This document shows positions 28,101-36,138 of a stretch of DNA of 64,000 bases, in pieces. This DNA is from Sphingobacterium olei (GTDB lineage Bacteria; Bacteroidota; Bacteroidia; Sphingobacteriales; Sphingobacteriaceae): the NCBI RefSeq assembly GCF_005048855.1, contig NZ_SUME01000001.1, forward strand, positions 372,001 to 436,000, written 5' to 3'. The notes beneath the pieces were generated by a model. That model saw only the letters and a list, made by a program, of their open reading frames with translations. It was not told where the DNA came from and ran no database searches. Within the stretch, counting starts at the first letter, position 1; every line of letters begins with the position of its first letter. Both the position numbers and the translations under genes were made by a program.

Positions 28101-28681
28101 CCATTGTGAAAGTAGATCAAGGCATTAATCAGCTGTCTGCCGAAGATCTGCGTGAAATGGGCCGCACAACGCCACCTTACGTGGGCGGACTTTTCAATAC
28201 GTTCAGCTATAAGGATTTCTCGTTGGGCATTCGCATAAACTACGAGATCGGACACGTATTACGCAGGCTCTCTGTTCAAAACTACCCACAATGGAATTTT
28301 TATTCCGGTGCAATTGGATTGCAGTCTGACTTAGCTAGCCGTTGGCGGAATGCGGGGGATGAATTAATAACCGATATCCCAGCAATAGTGAATGATGGAT
28401 GGCAGTTTAACAGCGTGTCACGCTATTCCAGTGCAGATAAGCTGGTAATAAGCGGAAGTCATGTTCGCTTACAACAGATCGATTTTGGATATCATATCCC
28501 TCAAAGTATGTTATCACGGACGCCATTCAAGAGCGTCGGACTAACCGCTGCTGTACGAAATCTTGGCATTATTTGGAGAATGAATAAAGATGGTGTAGAT
28601 CCAAATTACCGGGTAACAGATAGTTATTCGAGTTTACCTCCAGCTACCGCTTTCTTTTTTAGTGTAAACGCTTCGTTTTAA
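25130..28681 (+). CDS. SusC-like TonB-dependent transporter with STN signalling domain
   Basis: A 1183-residue outer-membrane transporter. After the signal peptide (GGYAQ) comes an STN domain (about 22-95; LGQALNDVTRIYGTKFSYEE), then a carboxypeptidase-like domain (about 108-185), the plug (about 190-330; IQGLVPGMYVD, ASIWGAKAANGVIVIETKKG) and the barrel, which ends FFFSVNASF. The STN domain contacts the FecR protein, so this transporter is both the importer and the receptor of the signalling cascade. The cargo is unknown. No glycosidase lies in the locus, and the downstream enzymes are thioredoxin-like proteins and a protease. Confidence 0.92.
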   Translation: MKSKLLMLFIFLLAYSGGYAQRKVSLGQALNDVTRIYGTKFSYEEGLLRDVQVNADLLPKNKNIPVESVLKELLYPSGFLFLYVQKNYYTIIRDSRAKIDGEDNRYWKVITGLVKDSNGKPLVGVTVLPDGVGVRSGVSTSSDGRYTLRLTQPAEALTFSSVGMQPQRHVIGNNTQIDVSMGQVINELEEVAVLSMGYTKLPKDRATGSFGSISSEQIKETPAINIMERIQGLVPGMYVDPKNNTIQIRGINSFGLGSTKDPLIVIDGFPMAEVEDNRFRLAEKNNLQGGGGAVLPQLNPNDIESITVLKDAAAASIWGAKAANGVIVIETKKGRNAPTVVNFSSTLSVSSPANLNRLDRMSTSQYIDLERELFNKNMINDNVDFWGPFNTNAPLTESLEWLFRVNRGSATEIERDAALDKLAAVDNRSQIRDYLLQNATSQQYSMSFSGGSNKTNYFLSGNYSKDVPVFRANKGETMTLTSNLTNSLFNDRVKVETGINYNYGTSLTNTAAINALSSNPQMGGLLPYDLLKNESGENIKKYLRYRPEVMQEFERQGYLDWAYSPLDELETSNYNDQSHRLRMHLNLNTKLTSWANLSVMGQLQRVLENAESIDYVDSYTMRNNINYGTTVNSAGNLVYNYPMGGNLRTRNYNGSQYMVRTQLNIDETFGLQDQYALAFIGGAEIKQNDYRSSGGNFIGFDPLTYVNSVYTPSGRYDTVDGWGATFPANGVVAKNKTRALSYYSNASFSAFRSKYVISGSVRFDDFTVVGASREQRAKPLWSVGGKWDAKQEAFLKDAAWADALGLRVTYGVNGTLPLGIGSVVVITTSQDNQTGEGTAAISYPANNQISWEKVKTFNIGLDYGIWDNRLQVNVDYYTKRSSDILYELPFNPTYGWTRVRFNSASMKAHGIDLGLRANWLRATPLKWNTMFNFGYNTNEVTDSRFEKSTSVPQLIAGSIPIEGHSTDYMYAYNWAGLDTDGRSQIYKADGSIVKVDQGINQLSAEDLREMGRTTPPYVGGLFNTFSYKDFSLGIRINYEIGHVLRRLSVQNYPQWNFYSGAIGLQSDLASRWRNAGDELITDIPAIVNDGWQFNSVSRYSSADKLVISGSHVRLQQIDFGYHIPQSMLSRTPFKSVGLTAAVRNLGIIWRMNKDGVDPNYRVTDSYSSLPPATAFFFSVNASF

Positions 28682-28699
28682 TCCTTAAGAATATAAAAG

Positions 28700-30055
28700 A
28701 TGAATAACAAAAGAATAAAAATATATAGCGCTCTAACGGTTATTTTGATGTCCGCTTTAAGTTGTCGGAACTATGTGGAGATAGAGGAATATGGAACGAG
28801 AACGCTGAAAAGTACAAACGATTATCAGTATATCGTTAATAACAAAGCAAACTTCGAAAATACCAGTATTTTCCCTATTGCCTCTAGTGATGATCTAACT
28901 AATGTATTGTCTGCTGCTGCTGCGAACCGATTGGGGGCGCAAAATCTCAACGCATATTTGTGGAGTGAAACATTTTTGGGAGACAACCAACAGGATGCAG
29001 GGTGGAATAATTTGTATAAACACGTTTATATCGCAAACGAAGTACTGGCTGGTGTCATGGATAGCGAGAACGGTACAATAAACCAGAAGCAGGTAATCGC
29101 TTCCGAAGCAAAAGTTCATCGCGCTTTCGCCTATTTTTGCCTGGCGAACCAATATGCCCCTATATATGATCCAAGCCTCGCTGCTACACAGGCTGGATTA
29201 CCTCTTTTACTAACTCCGAGTCTTTTCCAAAACCTGACGAGGGTACCGCTCCAGGTTGTATATGCCCAGATTTTGGACGACTTGGTTACTGCAGTGGATG
29301 CTTTGCCTAATAAACCCCGATTTAACAATCACCCATCTAAACTAGCCGTTTACATTCTGTTATCGCGCGTTCATCTGGTGATGCGAAATTTTGAAGAAGC
29401 TGGAAAGTACGCCGACATGGCGTTGGCGTTAGATCCGCAGTTGTTAAACGTTGAGGAATTTCTTGCCGAAACGTACCCACAACCGTTGGAAGATCCAGAA
29501 CTAGTTTTATCAAAAATGAGCGCAGGAAGTATTGTTGGCCCGGTCAATTCCGAGGTGCTGTCGCTATATAATGATACTGATCTACGCTTAACTTACTTTA
29601 TGGAAGAAGACGCTTCTTTAGGTGGATTTAAGTACATGAAACCTACCAAATCGGGTTCTTTTTTCACGGTAGTAGGTCTATCTACACCGGAAATATATCT
29701 CAATAGGGCAGAGGTTTATGCGCGTGATAATAACGCGTTAAAAGTAGTGGAATTGTTAAATATACTGCGGGAGAAACGTTTCAAAGAAACGGATTATATA
29801 CCGTTGAGCGTTGCCGACGTGCAGAACGATTTATTGCAGGCTGTTATCAATGAACGTAGAAGAGAGTTTGTATGTACAGAAATGCGCTGGTACGACATGC
29901 GACGTCTCACATTGGATGGAAAATATTTTAAAACCGTGACGAGGGAATATGATGGTCAAAAATATACATTGGAGGCCGGGAGCCCGCGTTTTGTATTTCC
30001 TGTTAATCAGGAAATCTTAAACCTTAATCCCGAAATCGGGCAAAGTCCGAGATAA
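28700..30055 (+). CDS. SusD-like lipoprotein
   Basis: A 451-residue RagB/SusD protein, shorter than the glycan-type SusD at 15831. The signal ends SALSCRNYVEIEEYG, giving a lipidated cysteine. The helical TPR core (KVHRAFAYFCLANQYAPIYD) and the C-terminal motif INERRREFVCTEMRWYDMRRL are present. It begins 18 bases after susC. This short SusD subgroup is common in ECF-controlled loci with thioredoxin-fold proteins. The ligand is unknown and may be peptide or another non-glycan nutrient. Confidence 0.9.
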   Translation: MNNKRIKIYSALTVILMSALSCRNYVEIEEYGTRTLKSTNDYQYIVNNKANFENTSIFPIASSDDLTNVLSAAAANRLGAQNLNAYLWSETFLGDNQQDAGWNNLYKHVYIANEVLAGVMDSENGTINQKQVIASEAKVHRAFAYFCLANQYAPIYDPSLAATQAGLPLLLTPSLFQNLTRVPLQVVYAQILDDLVTAVDALPNKPRFNNHPSKLAVYILLSRVHLVMRNFEEAGKYADMALALDPQLLNVEEFLAETYPQPLEDPELVLSKMSAGSIVGPVNSEVLSLYNDTDLRLTYFMEEDASLGGFKYMKPTKSGSFFTVVGLSTPEIYLNRAEVYARDNNALKVVELLNILREKRFKETDYIPLSVADVQNDLLQAVINERRREFVCTEMRWYDMRRLTLDGKYFKTVTREYDGQKYTLEAGSPRFVFPVNQEILNLNPEIGQSPR

Positions 30056-30147
30056 ATGATAAAATATGAACTTGCATGTGTATGCCGCACACGGATAAAG
30101 ACAGCTGTACATGCACGTTTAGCACATTAAAAATAAATATAGAGGTA

Positions 30148-32151
30148 ATGAAAAAGCAGATGATTATCATACTACTGTTGGCTGTACAGGTTGCATTGTA
30201 TGCGCAGCCCCGGTTCGACGGTAGTGTTTTTAAGCCGAGACAGCCAAAAGGTGCAGATGCCCTTCAGATCCTGTACGATGCGCGCAACAAGGATTTGGAA
30301 TTCAGCGATGAAGTAAAGGCAGCGCTGTATGTATACGAAAACTTTCAATGGAAGCGTGATCTCCTGCCCATGGTAAAAAATGCGGACGGGCTATGGGCTG
30401 CATCGCTTGCGGTAACACCACAGGTCGCATTCGTTGCGGTTAAGTTTTTTCAGGGGGATATAAACCAGCCCGATGTCTTTGATAATAATGAAGGGAAAGG
30501 ATATGGCGTGGCCTTAGCGGATGCAAAGGGCAACGCCAAGACCGGTGCTTATCTGGCCGAAGCTGCTTTTCAAGCACCGGGGATAGCTACTGGGGGGCTG
30601 TACGGCTACTATGCCGAAGAGCCGACTCCGTTAGATAAATCCTACATGGAAGGATTAGCAGCGAAAGAACTGCGCTTATCGGGCAAACAGTACCTGAAGT
30701 TCTTCGAATCTTTGATGAAGTTGCAACAGCTGGTTTTGGGCGAGGAATTCCCTGCATATGCAAGCGAAACCCTACAGACGTATCTTGCGGATAAAAACTT
30801 GGGTGAGGATGCCCTTGGCGAGCTCTATCAATATACGAAATTTAGGCTCAAAGACGAGCGGCTGGCGACTACGATCGAAATGCGCATCATGAAGGAGTTC
30901 CCTAAGGGGGCCACAGCGCGCTTTGTCGCCTATAACAACACCAAAGGAAGCAGCTCGGATCGAGCAGAAGTGATTGCCTCTTATGAGGATTTTCTAAATC
31001 GCTTTCCGATAACGGAATGGCGTAAGCAGCCAAATAAGCAGGGATTCATCTATTATGCTATTTACCGTGGACTGGGGTCTTCTTATTTCGACGCAAAGCA
31101 GTTCGACAAGTTTGTCACGTTGTATGATGATATCGATTTTCGTACGGGTAATGAGTTGATGCGCTGGAATATCATGCGCGCTTACATGTTTAAGTTGGTC
31201 GGACAAGATACCTTGTATCAGGTTGCTGAAGCTATCCTACCGAAGCTCATCGCGCGAAAAGACGACGATTCTTATCTAAATGATTTCGACGACAAGGCGA
31301 TGGCGGATGCCAATAGGATGAAGCAATTGGACGATCGCTTATTTACACACATCTCGTTGTTGAACGACCTGAAAAAATACAAGGAAGCGAGAACGTATTT
31401 CTACGAATTATCCGATGATGGAAAGTACAGTAATGCGGAATTAAATGAAATCAACCTACAGGTGCTGGAAGGATTGGATGATGGTAAACAGATTCTGCCC
31501 TTACTGGAGATGAGTGCGCGGCAGAACGCCATGACACCAAGAATGTTTGAGAAACTGCGCACTATTTATCTAGCACAACATAACGGCGATGAAGCGGGCT
31601 ACGAAGGATACCTCGGTAGCCTTAAGTCTGACGAGCAAAAGGCGGAAATGAAAGCGTACGTAGATCAGCACTGGGTGAACCATCCCATGCCGGATTTTCA
31701 GCTAGAACATGCGGACGGGTCTTTCGTTACGCCGGCAGATTGGAAAGGGAAGATTGTGGTGGTGGATTTTTGGGCGACTTGGTGCCGGCCGTGTATTATG
31801 GCATTTCCCGGTATGCAGCTATTGGTCGACAAGTACGCGACCGACGAGGCGGTAGCGGTATACATGGTGGGCACTATGCAAACAGGCGATTACAAAAGTA
31901 AGTCGGTCAACTTCGTACGTGGCGAGGGGTACCGGTTTAATTTGCTACATGATGCGGTGAACCCAGCAACCAACGAACAGGATTTGGTCTTCAAGCAGTT
32001 GATTCCACTGTTTGGAGATTCTTCTATCCCACGTAAGATCGTCGTAAAAGATGGACGCGTTCGGTACTGCTCGGGCGGATATTCGGGTAGCCCCAGTAAA
32101 CTAATGGACGAGCTGTCTTTGGTTATTGAAACATTAAAGAATGAAAACTAA
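30148..32151 (+). CDS. Exported TlpA-like thioredoxin-fold protein with long N-terminal region
   Basis: A protein of about 667 residues. ATG 30148 has AGAGG just upstream and starts a signal peptide (IIILLLAVQVALYAQ); the longer frame from 30076 would bury this signal. Residues about 25-500 are mostly helical with repeated pairs that look TPR-like. The C-terminal 140 residues form a TlpA/AhpC-type thioredoxin fold with active site FWATWCRPC near residue 545. A periplasmic thiol oxidoreductase role is expected. The end overlaps the S41 protease gene by 11 bases if that gene starts at 32141. Confidence 0.85.
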   Translation: MKKQMIIILLLAVQVALYAQPRFDGSVFKPRQPKGADALQILYDARNKDLEFSDEVKAALYVYENFQWKRDLLPMVKNADGLWAASLAVTPQVAFVAVKFFQGDINQPDVFDNNEGKGYGVALADAKGNAKTGAYLAEAAFQAPGIATGGLYGYYAEEPTPLDKSYMEGLAAKELRLSGKQYLKFFESLMKLQQLVLGEEFPAYASETLQTYLADKNLGEDALGELYQYTKFRLKDERLATTIEMRIMKEFPKGATARFVAYNNTKGSSSDRAEVIASYEDFLNRFPITEWRKQPNKQGFIYYAIYRGLGSSYFDAKQFDKFVTLYDDIDFRTGNELMRWNIMRAYMFKLVGQDTLYQVAEAILPKLIARKDDDSYLNDFDDKAMADANRMKQLDDRLFTHISLLNDLKKYKEARTYFYELSDDGKYSNAELNEINLQVLEGLDDGKQILPLLEMSARQNAMTPRMFEKLRTIYLAQHNGDEAGYEGYLGSLKSDEQKAEMKAYVDQHWVNHPMPDFQLEHADGSFVTPADWKGKIVVVDFWATWCRPCIMAFPGMQLLVDKYATDEAVAVYMVGTMQTGDYKSKSVNFVRGEGYRFNLLHDAVNPATNEQDLVFKQLIPLFGDSSIPRKIVVKDGRVRYCSGGYSGSPSKLMDELSLVIETLKNEN

Positions 32152-33796
32152 AAGTCATTTAGCATTAAGGGGTATGAATAGAAAAAGAACGGGAATACTC
32201 GTAGGGATGATCGGCCTAGCTTTCGCTGCGCAGGCACAGATGAATCCGAAATACAAGTTTGAAGAAGCGTTAAAGCTGATTCAAGGAAACTATGTGGATC
32301 AGGTAAACGAAGAACATCTGGTGGATGCGGCTATTAAGGCAATGATTGCGGACCTGGATCCGCATTCGCATTACACCAGTAGGGAAGAAGCAGAGGCGAT
32401 GCGCCAGGCAATGAGCGGTAGCTTTGCCGGAATCGGCATTCAGTTTCTGAAGAATGCGGATAAAACGTATGTCACGATGGTGAACCCCGATGGGCCTGCC
32501 ATGCGTGCAGGGGTACGTGTGGGCGACCAAATCGTCAGCATAGACGGTGAATCTATTGTGGGTGAACAATTTGGTAATAAGGAGATCATGCTGAAGCTGC
32601 GGGGAGATAAGGATGTGCCCGTAGCGCTACAAATCGTATCGCCGGGTAGCACGGCCCAGAAGGATATCAGTATCGTACGCGAAAACATCTTGGAGAAGTC
32701 GGTGCGCGAAAGCTACATGGTAGACCAAGAGATCGGCTATATCGCACTGTCGATCTTTAACCGTACGACGCGACCGGAGATCGATGCCGCGTTAAAAAAG
32801 CTGCAGGAGCAAGGGATGACGAAGCTGATCTTGGATTTGCAGAGCAATGGTGGTGGTTATGTTGAATCGGCCATAGGTGTGGTAGATGAATTTTTACCAA
32901 AAGATAAAATGGTGTTTTATTCGGTTCCGAATGGGGGCGGACGCGATTATTATGCCACGGGCGGTTATGGTCGGTTTTACGACGGCGCATTGGTGGTATT
33001 GATCGATGAGTCTACGGCTTCATCGAGTGAAATTGTGACGGGTGCCTTGCAAGACTGGGATCGCGCGGTAGTCATTGGGCGACGTAGCTTCGGAAAAGGT
33101 TTGATGCAACGACCCGTGCCGCTCTCGGATGGATCGGAAATGCAGCTGACCGGCGCGCGCTACTATACGCCTTCGGGTCGGTCGATCCAGAAGCCTTACA
33201 GTAACGGAAAGGATGATTATTTTGAAGACTTCAACAGGAGGATGCAATCGAAGGAACTGTTGGAGGAAGGCCATGTGCAGTTTCCGGACTCGCTGAAATA
33301 TACGACACTAAACACCAAAAGGATTGTATATGGCGGGGGCGGAATCATGCCCGATCGTTTCGTACCGATCGATACCAACCAATACAGCAACTGGATGGCA
33401 CAGCTGATGAATAAAGGTATTGTATCAAAGGGCGGCTTTGAATTTGTGCAGCAAAATAGGGAGGCGTTATTACAGGCCTATCCCGACTTTGAGCAGTTCA
33501 ACAATCGTTTTGATGTACCTGTAGAGTTGCACAGGCAGCTCGTGGACTACGCGCGCAGCATGTCTATTGCCATCCCTGCCGAAGAGCAGATGGCAGCGCA
33601 CGCCGCCATCGACGTGGAATTTAAAGCACAGGTAGGATCGCTCTTGTATACGGGGGGTGATTACATGGCGCGTATCCGCAATGAGGCTAACCAGAGTTTT
33701 AATGAAGCTCTGCGCGTACTGCGCGATGATAAGCTTTACAGCGCACTATTGCAGGCAGGGACTGTTGGAGAGAAATTAACACAAAAAACAAAATAA
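32141..33796 (+). CDS. S41-family C-terminal processing peptidase
   Basis: A 551-residue serine protease of the CtpA/Tsp class. The signal peptide is in MIGLAFAAQAQ, and the start may be ATG 32141 or ATG 32174. The N-terminal region has LDPHSHYTSREEAEAM. The PDZ domain spans about 80-165 (GPAMRAGVRVGDQIVSIDGE). The protease core has ESTASSSEIVTGALQDWDRA with the catalytic serine near 292 and SFGKGLMQ with the lysine near 317. It should degrade or process proteins in the periplasm. It overlaps the preceding gene and is three bases from the next, so it is firmly part of the SusCD/thioredoxin operon. Confidence 0.9.
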   Translation: MKTKSHLALRGMNRKRTGILVGMIGLAFAAQAQMNPKYKFEEALKLIQGNYVDQVNEEHLVDAAIKAMIADLDPHSHYTSREEAEAMRQAMSGSFAGIGIQFLKNADKTYVTMVNPDGPAMRAGVRVGDQIVSIDGESIVGEQFGNKEIMLKLRGDKDVPVALQIVSPGSTAQKDISIVRENILEKSVRESYMVDQEIGYIALSIFNRTTRPEIDAALKKLQEQGMTKLILDLQSNGGGYVESAIGVVDEFLPKDKMVFYSVPNGGGRDYYATGGYGRFYDGALVVLIDESTASSSEIVTGALQDWDRAVVIGRRSFGKGLMQRPVPLSDGSEMQLTGARYYTPSGRSIQKPYSNGKDDYFEDFNRRMQSKELLEEGHVQFPDSLKYTTLNTKRIVYGGGGIMPDRFVPIDTNQYSNWMAQLMNKGIVSKGGFEFVQQNREALLQAYPDFEQFNNRFDVPVELHRQLVDYARSMSIAIPAEEQMAAHAAIDVEFKAQVGSLLYTGGDYMARIRNEANQSFNEALRVLRDDKLYSALLQAGTVGEKLTQKTK

Positions 33797-33798
33797 AG

Positions 33799-34941
33799 AT
33801 GAAGAATATAAAATGGGCATTGATGCTCGCGTGTGCCTTGCCGGCTTTCGCTTTTGCACAGCAAGATTACACCCTCCAAGGGCAAGTGGGTAAGTTGGAC
33901 AAGCCAGCAAAGGCCTATTTGCGCCTTAAATATGATGGCAAGGAACACATCGACTCGGTGGATATGAATAAGGGTAAGTTTGAGTTTAAAGGTACGATCC
34001 AATCGCCAATGGAGGCGCATTTGCGCATTATCCACGACGACAAACCATTTGATCCTTCAAAACCGACAAAACAGGATATCTTACCGTTTTTGATAGAGGG
34101 GAAGACGATCAAGTTTGTATCTAAAGATTCGATACAAAATGCAAAAATATCGGGATCGCCTTTAAATGCGGAAAATGAAGCCGTAAATGCCATGCTCAAA
34201 CCGATCTACGAACAGTATGATGCGTTAGATGCTGAATATAAATCTAAATCGCTAGCCGATCAGCAGGATCCGAAGTACATCCAAACGTTGGAGGACCGTG
34301 CAGCTGTCATTCAGCAGCAGACCATCGATGCGAAGATGGCGTTTGTCGCTAAAAATCCGGGGAGTTACATGGCTTTAATGGCTTTTAATTCGACCTTGAA
34401 ACCCGAATTTGATGCATTGGCTGCGGAAAAGGTATTCGCTACATTTGATCCAGCTATACAAAATTCCTTTTTGGGTAAGGATCTGGCAGCGCGGATCGCA
34501 ACGGTAAAGAAAACGCAGGATGGTGTAGAAGCGCCGAACTTTATGCAACCAGACGTGGATGGCAACCCGGTGAGCTTATCGGATTACCGTGGCAAATATG
34601 TACTCATCGATTTCTGGGCTTCCTGGTGCGCTCCTTGCCGTCGGGAAAACCCGAATTTGGTTAAATCGTACGCAAAATATCAAAAGAACGGGTTTGAAAT
34701 CTTGGGCGTTTCGATGGATAAAGCAGCTGATAAGGCGAAATGGCTAAAAGCAATTCAGGACGACGGCCTAACATGGAAACAGGTGGGAGATTTAAAGGGT
34801 TGGGACAACGAAGCCGGTGTGTTGTACGAGATTAAAGCGATTCCGATGAACTTTTTGATTGATCCGGAGGGTAAGATCATTGCCAAATACTTACGTGGAG
34901 AGGAGCTCGATGAAAAGCTTCGCGAAATATTTGGAGAATAA
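33799..34941 (+). CDS. DUF4369/TlpA-like thioredoxin-fold protein
   Basis: A 380-residue exported protein with a signal peptide ending AFAFAQQ. The N-terminal beta-rich DUF4369 domain spans about 22-120 (KAYLRLKYDGKEHIDSVDMN). A helical linker follows (120-225), then a C-terminal AhpC/TSA-type thioredoxin domain (about 240-380) with the redox motif FWASWCAPCRREN near 276 and a cis-proline region AIPMNFLIDPEG. It is the last gene of the operon, three bases after the protease gene. It resembles the TlpA-like gene at 49707 in length, order and domain content, which links the two ECF loci. Confidence 0.9.
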   Translation: MKNIKWALMLACALPAFAFAQQDYTLQGQVGKLDKPAKAYLRLKYDGKEHIDSVDMNKGKFEFKGTIQSPMEAHLRIIHDDKPFDPSKPTKQDILPFLIEGKTIKFVSKDSIQNAKISGSPLNAENEAVNAMLKPIYEQYDALDAEYKSKSLADQQDPKYIQTLEDRAAVIQQQTIDAKMAFVAKNPGSYMALMAFNSTLKPEFDALAAEKVFATFDPAIQNSFLGKDLAARIATVKKTQDGVEAPNFMQPDVDGNPVSLSDYRGKYVLIDFWASWCAPCRRENPNLVKSYAKYQKNGFEILGVSMDKAADKAKWLKAIQDDGLTWKQVGDLKGWDNEAGVLYEIKAIPMNFLIDPEGKIIAKYLRGEELDEKLREIFGE

Positions 34942-35321
34942 AAACATACTCACCTAATTTTTGAAGTGCTGGGCGCCGGGAGGAATAATGTATAGCTTCC
35001 CGGCTCGCAGTATACCAGAGCGGCCTTTTAGTACCGCCAATTGTAAACAGCTGCCTTTCGATTCCGCAAGCCGGCTTCCATATTTAATGTGTAAAAAAGG
35101 AAAAACCGCTAAGCGTTTCGCTTTGTTAAATTTACGATGTTAATTTAACAGGAGAAGACTGGAATGGAAACTTATTCGTCGGCTGAACGTTACATTAAAT
35201 ATAGAGCGGATAAAAGATATGAAATATCCATATTTTTACGGATGCAAATGCGGATGAAAATCTGGATATCCCCTGCCTGCGGTAGGTAGGCATATGATCA
35301 TTAAAAAATAAATATATACAT
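34942..35321. other. Intergenic region with a dyad and a weak hairpin
   Basis: GCCGGGA (34975-34981) pairs with TCCCGGC (34998-35004), but no T-run follows, so it is a poor terminator. The dyad at 35124-35150 has its own entry. A 41-codon frame (35164-35289) starts after AGGAGA but has no recognisable features. Nothing else is seen. Confidence 0.5.
35124..35150. promoter_or_regulatory. 27-bp dyad, candidate operator
   Basis: TGTTAAATT (35124-35132) and AATTTAACA (35142-35150) are perfect 9-base inverted arms around nine bases. The dyad lies about 170 bases before the NAD-binding oxidoreductase gene. TAAATTTA inside the first arm resembles a -7 promoter box. It could be an operator over a promoter; no regulator is indicated. 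Confidence 0.35.
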
Positions 35322-35975
35322 ATGAAAGCCGTAGTTATAGGTGCAACGGGAGCAACGGGCAAAGAGGTATTGGAGCTGCTTCTCGCCAACGAAAAATTTA
35401 CGGAAGTGGTGGCATTGGTACGTAAGCCGCTGACCAGAGCGCATGAGAGGCTTCGTGCTGTGGTGGTTGATTTTGATAATCTGTCGCGGTGGAGCGACGT
35501 TATACAGGGTGATGTGGTGTTTTCTTGTCTGGGTACGACATTAAAAGATGCCGGTAGCGAGGAAGCACAATTTAAGGTGGATCACGATTACCAGTACGAG
35601 TTTGCAAAATTGGCGAAAAAGAATGGGATCCCTACTTTTTTACTCATCTCGTCTTCGGGCGCCGCTCCGAAATCGTGGATTTTCTATTCGAGAATGAAAG
35701 GGCAGCTGGAACAAAATATTGAAGCATTAGCCTTCGAAAGCTTCCTTGCCTTTCGTCCCGGAGCGTTGGTACGACCGCAATCCCACCGTAAGGGTGAAAA
35801 GATAGGTGTTTCGATTATTGCTTTTTTCAATAAAATTGGCTTGTTCCGCAATATGGCACCGCTACCGGTGAGGCGCTTGGCGGCATTGATGGTGCGCGAC
35901 AGTATCAGTCCGCCAGTGGGCTATACGGTCGTGGGGTCGGGCAGGATTCTAAAAGAATCCAAGAAGTTAGGATAA
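35322..35975 (+). CDS. NAD(P)-binding oxidoreductase, HTATIP2/TIP30-like
   Basis: A 217-residue Rossmann-fold protein of the extended/atypical SDR group. The N-terminal VIGATGATGKEVLELLL binds the dinucleotide. FSCLGTTLKDAGSEEAQFKVD and LLISSSGAAPKSWIFYSRMKGQLE match the HTATIP2-like family, the latter supplying a Tyr-x3-Lys (YSRMK). The enzymatic substrate is unknown. It is monocistronic, ending 163 bases before a convergent AraC gene, with a REP-like element between them. Confidence 0.88.
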   Translation: MKAVVIGATGATGKEVLELLLANEKFTEVVALVRKPLTRAHERLRAVVVDFDNLSRWSDVIQGDVVFSCLGTTLKDAGSEEAQFKVDHDYQYEFAKLAKKNGIPTFLLISSSGAAPKSWIFYSRMKGQLEQNIEALAFESFLAFRPGALVRPQSHRKGEKIGVSIIAFFNKIGLFRNMAPLPVRRLAALMVRDSISPPVGYTVVGSGRILKESKKLG

Positions 35976-36023
35976 CAGCCAAGCATCTTTGTCATCGCGA
36001 TTAGCCTGTAGTCTCTTCGTCAT

Positions 36024-36090
36024 TGCGATAGTACCATCGTCGTCATCGCGAACCTGAGGCACGAAGGTGTGGCGATCTTACAGTGTATTA
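36024..36090 (+). repeat. Dispersed REP-like element, full copy
   Basis: ATCGTCGTCATCGCGAACCT is followed by a short loop and AGGTGTGGCGATCTTACAG. The segments ATCGC/GCGAT and ACCT/AGGT can pair, giving a stem-loop. It nearly matches the copy at 38345-38411. A degenerate half-copy (gtcatcgcgattag) precedes it at 35991. It lies between convergent genes. Confidence 0.75.
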
Positions 36091-36138
36091 ATGGAAGACT
36101 GCCGCGTCGTAATCCTCGTTCTGACGAGTAAAAGGTAC

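Noticed and set aside
30076-30147. A longer N-terminus for the large TlpA-like protein
   Set aside because: Starting at 30076 would place 24 polar residues before the signal peptide; the ATG at 30148 has AGAGG upstream and begins the signal directly.
34975-35004. An intrinsic terminator after the first thioredoxin operon
   Set aside because: The GC stem is fair, but the loop is 16 bases and no T-run follows.
35164-35289. A 41-codon gene with AGGAGA upstream
   Set aside because: The ribosome site is good but the encoded peptide has no recognisable feature, a Met-rich tail and a stop within a low-complexity stretch; it is possibly a remnant.
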